A stretch of 36,855 nt of DNA from Pseudomonas tremae (GTDB lineage: Bacteria; Pseudomonadota; Gammaproteobacteria; Pseudomonadales; Pseudomonadaceae), in contig NZ_LJRO01000422.1 of NCBI RefSeq assembly GCF_001401155.1, positions 1 to 36,855 on the forward strand. Direction: 5' to 3'. Below are positions 1 to 10,200 of the stretch, in pieces. How positions within the stretch are numbered: position 1 is the first letter of the stretch; each line of letters opens with the position of its first letter. The translations under genes and the position numbers were made by a program. A model generated the notes under the pieces. That model was not told where the DNA came from and did not search any database. It worked only from the letters and a program-made list of their open reading frames with translations.

Positions 1-3000
1 GCCTGTGATTCGCCTGTGCCGATGTCGTTACAAAAAGTCATCTTCGGCGGAGAGACGCTGGACTTTGCCAGCCTGAGACCCTGGTTCGCACGTTTCGGCG
101 AGCAAACGCCGCAACTGATCAACATGTACGGGATCACCGAAACCACCGTGCATGTGACCTACAGGCCCATAACCTTGGCCGATACACACAATCCGGCCAG
201 CCCGATTGGCGAAGCGATCCCGGACCTGTCGTGGTACGTGCTGGACGCTGACTTCAACCCGGTTGTCCAAGGTTGCAGCGGCGAGCTGCACATCGGCCAC
301 GCCGGTCTGGCGCGGGGTTATCACAACCGCGCTGCGCTGACTGCCGAACGCTTTGTGCCGGACCCGTTCTCCAATGAAGGCGGCCGTTTGTATCGCACCG
401 GCGACCTAGCCCGCTACAAAACCGCAGGAACCATCGAATACGCCGGACGTATCGACCATCAAGTGAAGATCCGTGGCTTCCGCATCGAACTGGGCGAAAT
501 CGAAGCGCGGCTACAAGCGCACCCGGCAGTGCGCGAAGTGGTCATGCTAGCGCTGGAAGGTCAACTGGCGGCGTATCTGCTGCCGACTCAGCCTGATCAG
601 GATCAACAAGCTCTACGTGAAACCCTGAAAGCCGAACTCCGGGCGCATCTGCCGGATTACATGGTGCCGACCCATTTCATCATCCTCGAGAAGCTGCCGC
701 TGACGGCCAACGGCAAGCTGGACCGCAAGGCGCTGCCAGCGCCGGACGCGAGCCAGTTGCAGGCGGCCTACGTCGCGCCGCAAGGTGAATTGGAGCAGCA
801 GTTGGCAGCTATCTGGGCCGATGTGCTGAAAATCGGGCAGGTCGGTCGCAGCGACAATTTCTTCGAACTCGGCGGCCATTCGTTGCTGGCCACGCAGGTG
901 ATCTCGCGTATTCGTCAGCAACTGGATGTTGAACTCTCGTTACGCGACCTGTTTGAAGCCCGCGATCTGGCAGCCTTTGCCCAAGCGGCGGGCGCAGGGC
1001 AGGGCAATGACGCGCCACGCTTCATCAAGGCCGACCGCAACCAGCGGCTGGGCTTGTCTTACGCGCAGCAGCGTCAGTGGTTTCTCTGGCAGCTCGACCC
1101 TGAAAGCACCGCTTACACGATTCCTGCAGCCCTGCGCCTGAGCGGCTCGCTGGACATCGCGGCGCTGGAGCACAGTTTCAGCGCGCTGATCGCCCGTCAC
1201 GAGACCCTGCGCACCACCTTCCGCCAGCAGGGCGAACAGGCGGTGCAGATCATTCATGCGCCGCGTGCCTTGACCCTGACGGTTGAATCCGTGCCCGCCG
1301 GGCAGACCCTTGAGGCCTGTGTGGAGCAGGAAATGCAGCGCCCGTTCGATCTGGAACAGGGTCCGCTGCTGCGCGTTCGCCTGTTGCACCTGGCCGCCGA
1401 TGAACATGTGTTGATTCTGACTCAGCACCACATCGTCTCCGATGGCTGGTCGATGCCGATCATGGTCGATGAACTGGTGCGCCTGTACGAAGGCTACAGC
1501 CAGGGCCGCGAAGTGCTGCTCGCCGAATTGGACATGCAATACGCCGACTACGCGCTGTGGCAACGCAGCTGGATGGACGCCGGTGAGCAGGCACGGCAAC
1601 TGGCGTACTGGAAGCAGCAACTGGGCGACCAGCAGCCGATTCTGGAGCTGCCTGCCGATCATCCACGCCCGGTCGTGCAAAGCCACGTCGGTGCGCGGCT
1701 GGCGGTCGAACTGGCGCCAGCGCTGATCGACGACTTGAAACAGGTCGCGCGGCAACAGGGTGTCACACTGTTCATGCTGTTGCTGGCGTCATTCCAGACC
1801 TTGCTGCATCGCCACAGCGGCCAGCCGGACATTCGTGTCGGTGTGCCGATTGCCAACCGCACCCGCGCGGAAACCGAAGGCTTGATCGGCTTTTTCGTCA
1901 ACACCCAGGTGCTGCGCGCCGAATTTGACTTGCACACAACCTTCAGCGAACTGCTGCAACAGGTCAAACACACCGCGCTGCAAGCCCAGGCGCATCAGGA
2001 GCTGCCTTTCGAACAACTGGTCGAAGCCTTGCAGCCACAACGCAGCCTCAGCCACAGCCCGCTGTTTCAGGTGATGTTCAATCACCAGAGCCAGGCCAGC
2101 GCCGAAGTGCGCGCATTGCCCGGTTTGCAGGTTGAAGCGCTGATGTCGGAGAGCTACCCGGCGCAATTCGACCTGACCCTGAACACCGCCGAACAGGACG
2201 GCGGCCTCAGCGCAGGCCTGACCTACGCCACCGCGCTGTTCGAGCGCAGCACTATTGAACGCATGGCCGGGCACTGGCTCGCGTTGCTGCAGGCCATTTG
2301 CGCCAATGCCGGTCAGCGCATTGCTGATGTGCCGATGCTTGACGCTGCCGAACAAGACCAGATTGTCCGCGACTGGAACGCTACGACTGCCGATTTCCTC
2401 AGCGATCATTGCCTGCACAGCCTGATCGAGGCGCAGGTATTGGCGACGCCGGATGCCCCGGCGCTGATTTTTGCGGCTGAACAACTGAGCTACGCGCAAC
2501 TCAATGCCCGCGCCAACCAGCTTGCGCATCGCCTGCGTGAAGCGGGCGTCGGGCCGGATGTGCTGGTGGGCATCTGTGTCGAGCGCAGCGTGGAGCTGGT
2601 CATCGGCCTGCTGGCGATCATCAAGGCCGGTGGCGCTTACGTGCCGCTGGACCCGGATTACCCCGAGGATCGGCTGGCGTACATGATGCAGGACAGCGGC
2701 ATTGGTTTGCTGTTGACCCAGACTTCGTTGCTGGAGCGTTTGCCGGTTCAGGTGCAGAGCATGTGTCTGGATCAGGACGGCGACTGGCTGGAAGGTTACA
2801 GCACTGCCAACCCGGTCAACCTCAGTCATCCGCAGAACCTGGCCTACGTCATTTACACCTCCGGTTCGACCGGCAAGCCCAAGGGCGCAGGCAACAGCCA
2901 TCGCGCCCTGGTCAACCGACTGCACTGGATGCAAAAGGCTTACGGGCTGAATGAGTCCGACACCGTTTTGCAGAAAACCCCGTTCAGTTTCGATGTATCG

Positions 3001-4215
3001 GTCTGGGAGTTCTTCTGGCCGCTCATGACCGGCGCACGCCTGGCCGTGGCGTTACCGGGTGATCATCGCGACCCCGAGCGGCTGGTGCAGACCATTCGCC
3101 AGCATCAGGTCACCACCCTGCATTTTGTGCCATCAATGCTGCAGGCGTTTCTGACTCACCCGCAGGTAGAAAGCTGTAACAGCCTGCAGCGTGTGGTGTG
3201 CAGCGGTGAAGCATTGCCTGCCGAACTGGTCGGCCAAGTGCTCAAGCGTCTACCGCAGACCGGTCTGTACAACCTATATGGCCCTACCGAAGCGGCTATC
3301 GACGTGACCCATTGGACCTGCACCAAGGACGACGTGCTCAGCGTGCCGATTGGTCGCCCTATCGACAACCTGAAAACCCACATTCTGGACGATGGCCTGC
3401 TGCCTGCCGCACAAGGTGTTGCGGCAGAGTTGTACCTGGGCGGCGTTGGGCTGGCGCGCGGTTATCACAACCGTGCGGCGCTGACCGCCGAGCGTTTTGT
3501 GCCGGACCCGTTCGACGAGCAGGGCGGGCGGCTTTACCGCACCGGCGATCTGGCGCGTTATCGCAACGAAGGCGTTATCGAATACGCCGGGCGTATCGAC
3601 CATCAGGTGAAGATTCGCGGCCTGCGCATCGAACTGGGCGAAATCGAAGCCTGCCTGCTGGAACACGACAGCGTTCATGAAGCGGTGGTCATCGACGTTG
3701 ACGGCCCGTCCGGCAAGCAATTGGCAGCGTATCTGGTGGCTGAACAGAGCAGCGATCATCTGCGCGAGCTGTTAAAGGCGCATCTCAAGGAGTCGCTGCC
3801 GGATTACATGGTGCCGACGCACTTCATCGTGCTGGACAGCATGCCGCTGAGCACCAACGGCAAGCTGGATCGCAAGGCCCTGCCGAGGCCGGACGCCACT
3901 CAGCTGCAGCGTCAGTACGTCGCGCCGTCCACTGAACAGGAACAGCAAATGGCTGCGATCTGGGCCGACGTGCTGAAAGTCGAGCGCGTCGGGCTGAGCG
4001 ACGATTTCTTCGAGCTGGGCGGCCATTCGCTGCTGGCCACGCAACTGATTTCCAGAATTCACACCGGCCTGGGGATCGACATCCCGCTGCGCCTGATTTT
4101 CGAGAAACCGCAATTGAACGAATTTATTCAGGCTTTCGCCAGCAGCGGCCTGTCGCTGACCGAGGACGGCTTGTCCGATATCGAAAAAATGATGAATGAA
4201 ATGGCGGGTATCTGA
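1..4215 (+). CDS. Pyoverdine side-chain NRPS, 5'-truncated (A-T-C-A-T; Thr then Ser)
   Basis: This is a cytoplasmic non-ribosomal peptide synthetase that adds two residues to the pyoverdine side chain. The reading frame is open through base 1, so the gene starts upstream; an internal GTG at 16 is not the start. Domains seen: the C-terminal half of an adenylation domain (to about base 750; YGITETT, YRTGDLARY, NGKLDRKAL), a carrier domain (FFELGGHSLL near 860), a condensation domain (about 1040-2340; HHIVSDGW near 1430), a full adenylation domain (about 2410-3890; TSGSTGKPKG near 2855), and a second carrier domain (FFELGGHSLL near 4010). There is no thioesterase. Read by eye, the visible specificity residues of the first A domain (I, G, M, V, H, K) fit the threonine code DFWNIGMVHK. 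The second reads DVWHVSLIDK, a serine code. The C domain motif SYAQQR is of the L-donor type, and there is no epimerase. The short tail after the last carrier probably docks with the next protein, whose ATG follows the stop by one base. Confidence 0.96.
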   Translation, partial: ACDSPVPMSLQKVIFGGETLDFASLRPWFARFGEQTPQLINMYGITETTVHVTYRPITLADTHNPASPIGEAIPDLSWYVLDADFNPVVQGCSGELHIGHAGLARGYHNRAALTAERFVPDPFSNEGGRLYRTGDLARYKTAGTIEYAGRIDHQVKIRGFRIELGEIEARLQAHPAVREVVMLALEGQLAAYLLPTQPDQDQQALRETLKAELRAHLPDYMVPTHFIILEKLPLTANGKLDRKALPAPDASQLQAAYVAPQGELEQQLAAIWADVLKIGQVGRSDNFFELGGHSLLATQVISRIRQQLDVELSLRDLFEARDLAAFAQAAGAGQGNDAPRFIKADRNQRLGLSYAQQRQWFLWQLDPESTAYTIPAALRLSGSLDIAALEHSFSALIARHETLRTTFRQQGEQAVQIIHAPRALTLTVESVPAGQTLEACVEQEMQRPFDLEQGPLLRVRLLHLAADEHVLILTQHHIVSDGWSMPIMVDELVRLYEGYSQGREVLLAELDMQYADYALWQRSWMDAGEQARQLAYWKQQLGDQQPILELPADHPRPVVQSHVGARLAVELAPALIDDLKQVARQQGVTLFMLLLASFQTLLHRHSGQPDIRVGVPIANRTRAETEGLIGFFVNTQVLRAEFDLHTTFSELLQQVKHTALQAQAHQELPFEQLVEALQPQRSLSHSPLFQVMFNHQSQASAEVRALPGLQVEALMSESYPAQFDLTLNTAEQDGGLSAGLTYATALFERSTIERMAGHWLALLQAICANAGQRIADVPMLDAAEQDQIVRDWNATTADFLSDHCLHSLIEAQVLATPDAPALIFAAEQLSYAQLNARANQLAHRLREAGVGPDVLVGICVERSVELVIGLLAIIKAGGAYVPLDPDYPEDRLAYMMQDSGIGLLLTQTSLLERLPVQVQSMCLDQDGDWLEGYSTANPVNLSHPQNLAYVIYTSGSTGKPKGAGNSHRALVNRLHWMQKAYGLNESDTVLQKTPFSFDVSVWEFFWPLMTGARLAVALPGDHRDPERLVQTIRQHQVTTLHFVPSMLQAFLTHPQVESCNSLQRVVCSGEALPAELVGQVLKRLPQTGLYNLYGPTEAAIDVTHWTCTKDDVLSVPIGRPIDNLKTHILDDGLLPAAQGVAAELYLGGVGLARGYHNRAALTAERFVPDPFDEQGGRLYRTGDLARYRNEGVIEYAGRIDHQVKIRGLRIELGEIEACLLEHDSVHEAVVIDVDGPSGKQLAAYLVAEQSSDHLRELLKAHLKESLPDYMVPTHFIVLDSMPLSTNGKLDRKALPRPDATQLQRQYVAPSTEQEQQMAAIWADVLKVERVGLSDDFFELGGHSLLATQLISRIHTGLGIDIPLRLIFEKPQLNEFIQAFASSGLSLTEDGLSDIEKMMNEMAGI
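2410..3650 (+). repeat. Serine adenylation-domain duplicate, copy 1
   Basis: This coding stretch, from the start of the A domain through the motif GRIDHQVKIRG, matches 10196-11442 at roughly 95% of residues by my count. The only length change is two extra codons in copy 2 (PVQVQ versus PVPEHVQ). Many of the base differences are synonymous. It is an internal gene-family duplication, not a mobile element. Confidence 0.85.
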
Positions 4216-4216
4216 C

Positions 4217-7200
4217 ATGGACAAGTCTGCAGCAGAGCGTATCGCCCAGCGTTTTACCGGGTTGCCCGTGGAACAGCGCCGGCAGATCCTCGCCAAGATG
4301 CACGAGACCGGGCAAAGCTTCAAACTGCTGCCCATCGCCGTCACCCGGCATGAAGTAGCGCGTATTCCGCTGTCCTACGCGCAGCAGCGCATGCTGTTCC
4401 TCTGGCAGATGGAACCGGACACCGCTGCTTACAATGTTCCCATGGCGGTGCGCCTCAACGGTCCGCTGGACCGTCAGGCGTTGAGCGCAGCGCTGGACCA
4501 ACTGGTGCAGCGCCATGAAACCCTGCGCACGCGGTTTGTTTCCGAGGACGGCGCGTTCTATCAGGAGATTCTTCAGCAGGCGCACGTCGCGCTTGAGTTC
4601 ACGCAGGTTGCGCCAGCCGATATCGAAAGCCAAGTGCGTGCCGAGCTGCACAAGCCCTTCGACCTGCTGAGCGGCACCTTGTTGCGGGTCAAACTGTTTC
4701 AGTTGGGCGAAGCCGAGCGCGTGCTGACCGTGTGCATGCACCACATCGTGTCCGATGGCTGGTCCGGCGAAGTGCTGATTCGCGAGTTTGTGCAGTCGTA
4801 TCAGGCGCAGGTGTCCGGTCAGTCTGCGCAACTGCCTGCGCTGGCGATTCAGTACGCCGACTACGCCATCTGGCAACGCGCCTGGCTGGAGGCCGGGGAG
4901 GGCGAGCGGCAACTGGAGTACTGGAAACAGCAACTGGGCAGCGAGCATCCGTTGCTGAGCCTGCCGCTGGACCACGAGCGTCCGCTACAGCCCAGTCAGC
5001 GCGGCGCAACTGTGCGTGTTGATCTGCCGGAACACCTGTCCGCACAACTGAAAGCTCAGGCGCGCAACAGCGGCCAGACTTTGTTCATGCTGATGCTGGC
5101 GGCGCTGTCGGTGGTGCTGTCGCGTTTCAGCGGGCAGGCTGATATTCGCATCGGCGCGCCCAACGCCGGGCGCACACGCAGCGAACTGGAAGGGCTGATC
5201 GGCTTCTTCATCAACACTCAAGTATTGCGTGTGCAGGTGGACGAGTGGCAGAGCTTTGCGCAATTGCTGGATCAGGTGAAACAGGTCGTGACCGGCGCTC
5301 AGTCGCATCAGGAGCTGCCCTTCGAACACCTGGTGGACACGCTGGCCCCAGAACGTAACCTGGGCCACAACCCGCTGTTCCAGTTCAAGATCAATCAACA
5401 CGTACTGGCCGCAGATGACGGCGGGCAGAGTGTGTCAGGCCTTACGGTCGATGAATTCCCGATCGGCAGCAGCGATGCGCGTTTTGATCTGGCCTTCGAC
5501 TTCACCGATACGCCCGTGGGCATACGCAGTTATTTCACCTACGCCACCGACCTGTTCGAGCCACCGACCATCGAGCGTATGGCCGACGCATTGCGCGCTG
5601 TGCTGCAAACGCTGGTCGTGGACACTGACCAGCGTCTGGCCGATCAACCGCAAACCGTTTCGTTGCCCGCCGCTGAGCAGAGCGCTGATTTTGCCTGCGA
5701 TGACTTCCTCAGCCTCTGGCAACAGGGCCTGCGCATCGGGCGCGGCAAGACCGCCTTGCGTGTGGGGCAGCAAATGCTGAGCTTTGACGAACTTGAACAG
5801 CGCAGTAATCAGTTCGCTCGCTACCTGCACACGCAGGACATCCAGCCGGGCATGGCCGTTGCGCTGTGCCTGGACCGCTCTGTGGAATGGGTGGTCAGCC
5901 TGCTGGCGGTGCTCAAACTCGGTGCCGTTTACCTGCCGCTGGACAGCGCACAGCCCGCCGAGCGTTTGCAGCAACTAACCCGTGACAGCGGCGCGGCGTT
6001 GTTGATTCACGCGTCCGGCGACGACAAGGCCGCTCAATTGGGTGTGTGCCCGGTGCTGGCCTTCGATGCTGCGTTGTGGTCCGAGGTCGATGGCGGTGCG
6101 CTGAGCGTGCGCGTCATCGCCGAGCAACCGGCTTACATCATCTACACCTCCGGCTCCACCGGGCAGCCGAAGGGCGTGGTGATCAGCCACGGCGCGCTGG
6201 CCAATTACGTGCAGGGCGTGCTTGCGCGCCTGTCGCTGAATGACGGGGCGAGCATGGCGATGGTCTCGACGGTCGCCGCAGACCTGGGCCATACGCTGCT
6301 GTTCGGTGCGCTGGCGTCTGGGCGCCCGCTGCATCTGCTGTCCCACGAGCAAGCGTTCGACCCTGACGGTTTTGCCCGTTACATGGCCGAGCATCAGGTT
6401 GAAGTGCTGAAGATTGTGCCCAGCCATTTGCAGGGCTTGCTGCAGGCCGCAAACCCGGCCGACGTGCTGCCGAGCCAGTTGCTGATGCTGGGTGGCGAGG
6501 CCAGTTCCTGGGCGTTGATCGAGCAAGTCCGCGCGCTGAAACCGGGCTGCCGGATCGTCAATCACTATGGCCCGACCGAAACCACGGTCGGCATCCTCAC
6601 CCATGAGGTGGTCGAGCGTCTCAATGCATGCCGCAGCGTGCCGGTCGGTCAGCCCTTGGCTAACGGCATGGCGCGGGTGCTGGACGCCTATCTGAACCCG
6701 GTCGCCGAACGTGTGTCGGGCGAGCTGTACCTGGGCGGTCAAGGGTTGGCGCAGGGCTATCTGGGCCGTGCGGCGATGACCGCCGAACGCTTCGTGCCGG
6801 ACCCGGACGCCGATGGCCAGCGTCTGTATCGGGCTGGCGACCGAGCTCGCTGGGTGGATGGCGTGCTGGAGTACCTGGGTCGTGCGGATGATCAGGTGAA
6901 AATCCGCGGTTATCGGGTCGAGCCGGGCGAAGTCGGTCAGGTGTTGCAAACCCTGGAAAACGTCGTCGAAGCCGTGGTGCTGGCTCAGCCGCTGGAAAGC
7001 GACGATACACGTCTGCAACTGGTGGCGTACTGCGTCGCGGCGGTGGGTGTGCGCTTGGACGTTGACTCTCTGCGCGAGCAACTGGCGGCGCGTCTGCCGG
7101 AATACCTGGTGCCCGCGCAGTTCATGTTGCTTGAAAAGCTGCCACTGACCGCCAACGGCAAGCTCGACAAACGCGCCTTGCCCAAGCCGGGTGTGGTCAA

Positions 7201-10200
7201 ACAGCGCTATACCGCACCGGTCGGCGAGATCGAAGAAAAGCTCGCCGCCGTCTGGGCCGACGTTCTGAAGCTGGAGCAGGTCGGCAGCACCGACAACTTC
7301 TTCGAACTGGGCGGCGATTCGATCCTCAGTCTGCAAATCATTGCCCGCGCCAAGCGTCAGGGCATCAAGCTCAGCCCCAAGCAGTTGTTCGAAAAACAGA
7401 CCATCGGCCAACTGGCTTCTGTGGCCAGACTGATCGAGAAAAAGCCCGCAGCGGCGGCAGAGCAGGTCAGCGGTTCGCTGCCGCTGTTGCCGATTCAGGC
7501 GCGTTTCTTTGAAATGGGCATCCCTGAGCGTCAGCACTGGAATCAGGCGCTGATGCTCAAGCCCCTGCAAACGCTGGATGCAATCCATCTTCAAGCAGCA
7601 CTCACCGCGCTGATCGAACAGCACGACGCGCTGCGTCTCGGTTTCACGCAACAAAACGGCCAGTGGCAGGCCACGTTCGGCGCGCTGAACACGCGTGACG
7701 TGCTGTGGACTCACACACTTGACAGTGTCGAGCGCCTGAGCGAACTGGCTGATGAAGCGCAACGCAGCCTTGACCTGAAAAACGGCCCCTTGTTGCGTGC
7801 AGTGCTGATCGACCTGCCGCAGGGTGAGCAGCGTCTGCTGTTGGTGATTCACCATGTGGCGGTGGACGGCGTGTCGTGGCGCGTGTTGCTTGAAGACCTG
7901 CAGCAGGCGTATGTCGCCATCGTGGTAGGCAGGCCATTGTCGCTGCCGGCGAAAACCAGCTCGCTGAAAAGCTGGGCCGAACATTTGCAGGCCTATGCGC
8001 AAAGCCCGGCGCTGGAACAGGAACTGGGTTACTGGCAGGCGCAGTTGCAGGAGGTCAGCGACGCCTTGCCTTGCGATTACTCGCACGGCGGCCAGCAACA
8101 GAAGCACGCGCTGTCGGTGGTCACGCAACTGAATGGCGAGCTGACCCGGCAACTGCTGCAAGACGCACCAGCGGCCTATCGCACGCAGATCAACGACCTG
8201 CTGCTGACCGCGCTGGCACGGGTGGTCAGCCGCTGGACTGCGCAGCCGCACGCGCTGATTCGTCTGGAAGGGCATGGCCGCGAAGACCTCTTCGACACGC
8301 TGGACATCACCCGTACGGTGGGCTGGTTCAGTAACCTCTACCCGGCCAGGCTAACCCCGCAAGCCACGCTGGCCGAGTCGATCATGACCATCAAGGAGCA
8401 ATTGCGCGCAGTGCCTGACAAGGGCATTGGTTACGGCGCGTTGCGTTATCTGGGCAGCGAATCGGCACGGCGGACCCTGCAAGTACTGCCGCAAGGCAGC
8501 ATCGTGTTCAATTACCTAGGGCAGTTCGACGGCAGCTTTGACGCACAAGGCGCGCTGTTCACGCCCTCGGCCGACAGCAGCGGCGCGTCGCAGAGTGCCG
8601 ATGCGCCACTGGCTGCGCCGCTCAGCATCAATGGTCAGGTATATGGCGGCCAATTACGCCTGAGCTGGACCTTCAGTGGTGCGGTATTTGAACGTGACAC
8701 CGTGCAGCGGCTGGCCGACGAATACGCGGTTGAACTGCAACAATTGATTGCGCATTGCACCACTGAAGGCGTGGCGGGCGTAACCCCGTCGGACTTCCCG
8801 CTGGCGCGCCTGACCCAGTCGCAGCTGAGCCGGTTGCCGATGCCTGCGGCGCAGATCGAGGACATCTACCCGCTGGCGCCGATGCAGCAGGGCATGCTGT
8901 TTCACACCCTGTTCGAGCAGGAAGCGGGTAATTACATCAACCAGATGCGTGTCGAAGTCAGCGGCCTGGACGTGCCGCGTTTCCGCGCCGCCTGGCAGGC
9001 CACGCTGGATGCCCATGAGGTGCTGCGCAGCGGGTTTGTCAGTCACTTGGAGCAGTCGCTGCAAGTGGTGTTGCGCGATGTGAGCATGCCGTTTGTCGAG
9101 CGGGATGCTCGCGGGCAAGCCAGCGAGTGGGTTGACGATTGGGCGAATGCGGACCGTCAGCAGGGCTTCGATCTGACTCAAGGGCCATTATTACGTCTGG
9201 CCGTGTTGCGTACCGGCGAGCAGACGCATCAACTGATCTACACCAGCCATCACATCCTCATGGACGGCTGGAGCAGCTCGCGGCTGCTGGGCGAAGTGCT
9301 GCAACGCTACAGCGGCCAGACGCTGCCTAGGCAGGTCAGCCGTTATCGCGATTACATCGAATGGCTGCAACGTCAGGATGCTGCGCTCAGCGAACGTTTC
9401 TGGACCGGCCAGCTGGCCGGGCTGGACGAGCCGACCCGGCTGGTTCAAGCGTTCAAAGCGCTAGAGAACGGGCAGGGGCATGGCGATTATCTGCAACTGA
9501 TTGATGCCGAGAACACCCGCCAGTTGAGCGAGTTCGCCCGCGAACAGCGCGTCACCCTCAATACGCTGGTGCAGTCGGCCTGGTTGCTGGTGTTGCAACG
9601 CTACACCGGCCAATCCAGCGTGACCTTCGGCGCAACCGTGGCTGGGCGTCCAGCTGAACTGCCGGGTGTCGAAGAGCAACTGGGGCTGTTCATCAACACC
9701 TTGCCGGTGATCGCCAGCCCGCGCCCGGAACAGCGGGTGGCGGACTGGGTGCAGCAGGTGCAGGCGAAGAATATCGCTCTGCGCGAGCATGAGCACACAC
9801 CGTTGTACGAGATTCAGCGTTGGGCACGCAGTGCTGGCGAGGCGCTGTTCGACAACATTCTGGTGTTCGAAAACTACCCGGTGTCCGAGGCATTACAGCA
9901 GTCCGCGCCGCAGGGGCTGGTCTTCGGCGGCCTGCACACGCACGAGCAGACTCATTACCCGCTGACCCTGGTGGTCAATCTGGGCGAAACGTTGTCGATG
10001 CGTTTCAGCTATGCCCGTCAGTCTTTCAGCGAGCTGCACATGGCGCAGTTGTCGGCGCATCTGCGGCAGGTTTTGCAGGCGCTGGCGCGTGATCCGCAGG
10101 CGGCGATTGGCGAGCTGGCGCTGTTGGATGATCCCCAACAGCAACAGGTATTGCGTAGCTGGAACACGACCACTGCCGACTTCCCGAACGAATACTGCCT

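Noticed and set aside
5975..8275. 766-codon open frame on the minus strand inside the terminal synthetase
   Set aside because: It is antisense to well-conserved NRPS domains, has no recognisable protein features, and is the kind of long shadow frame expected in GC-rich genes.
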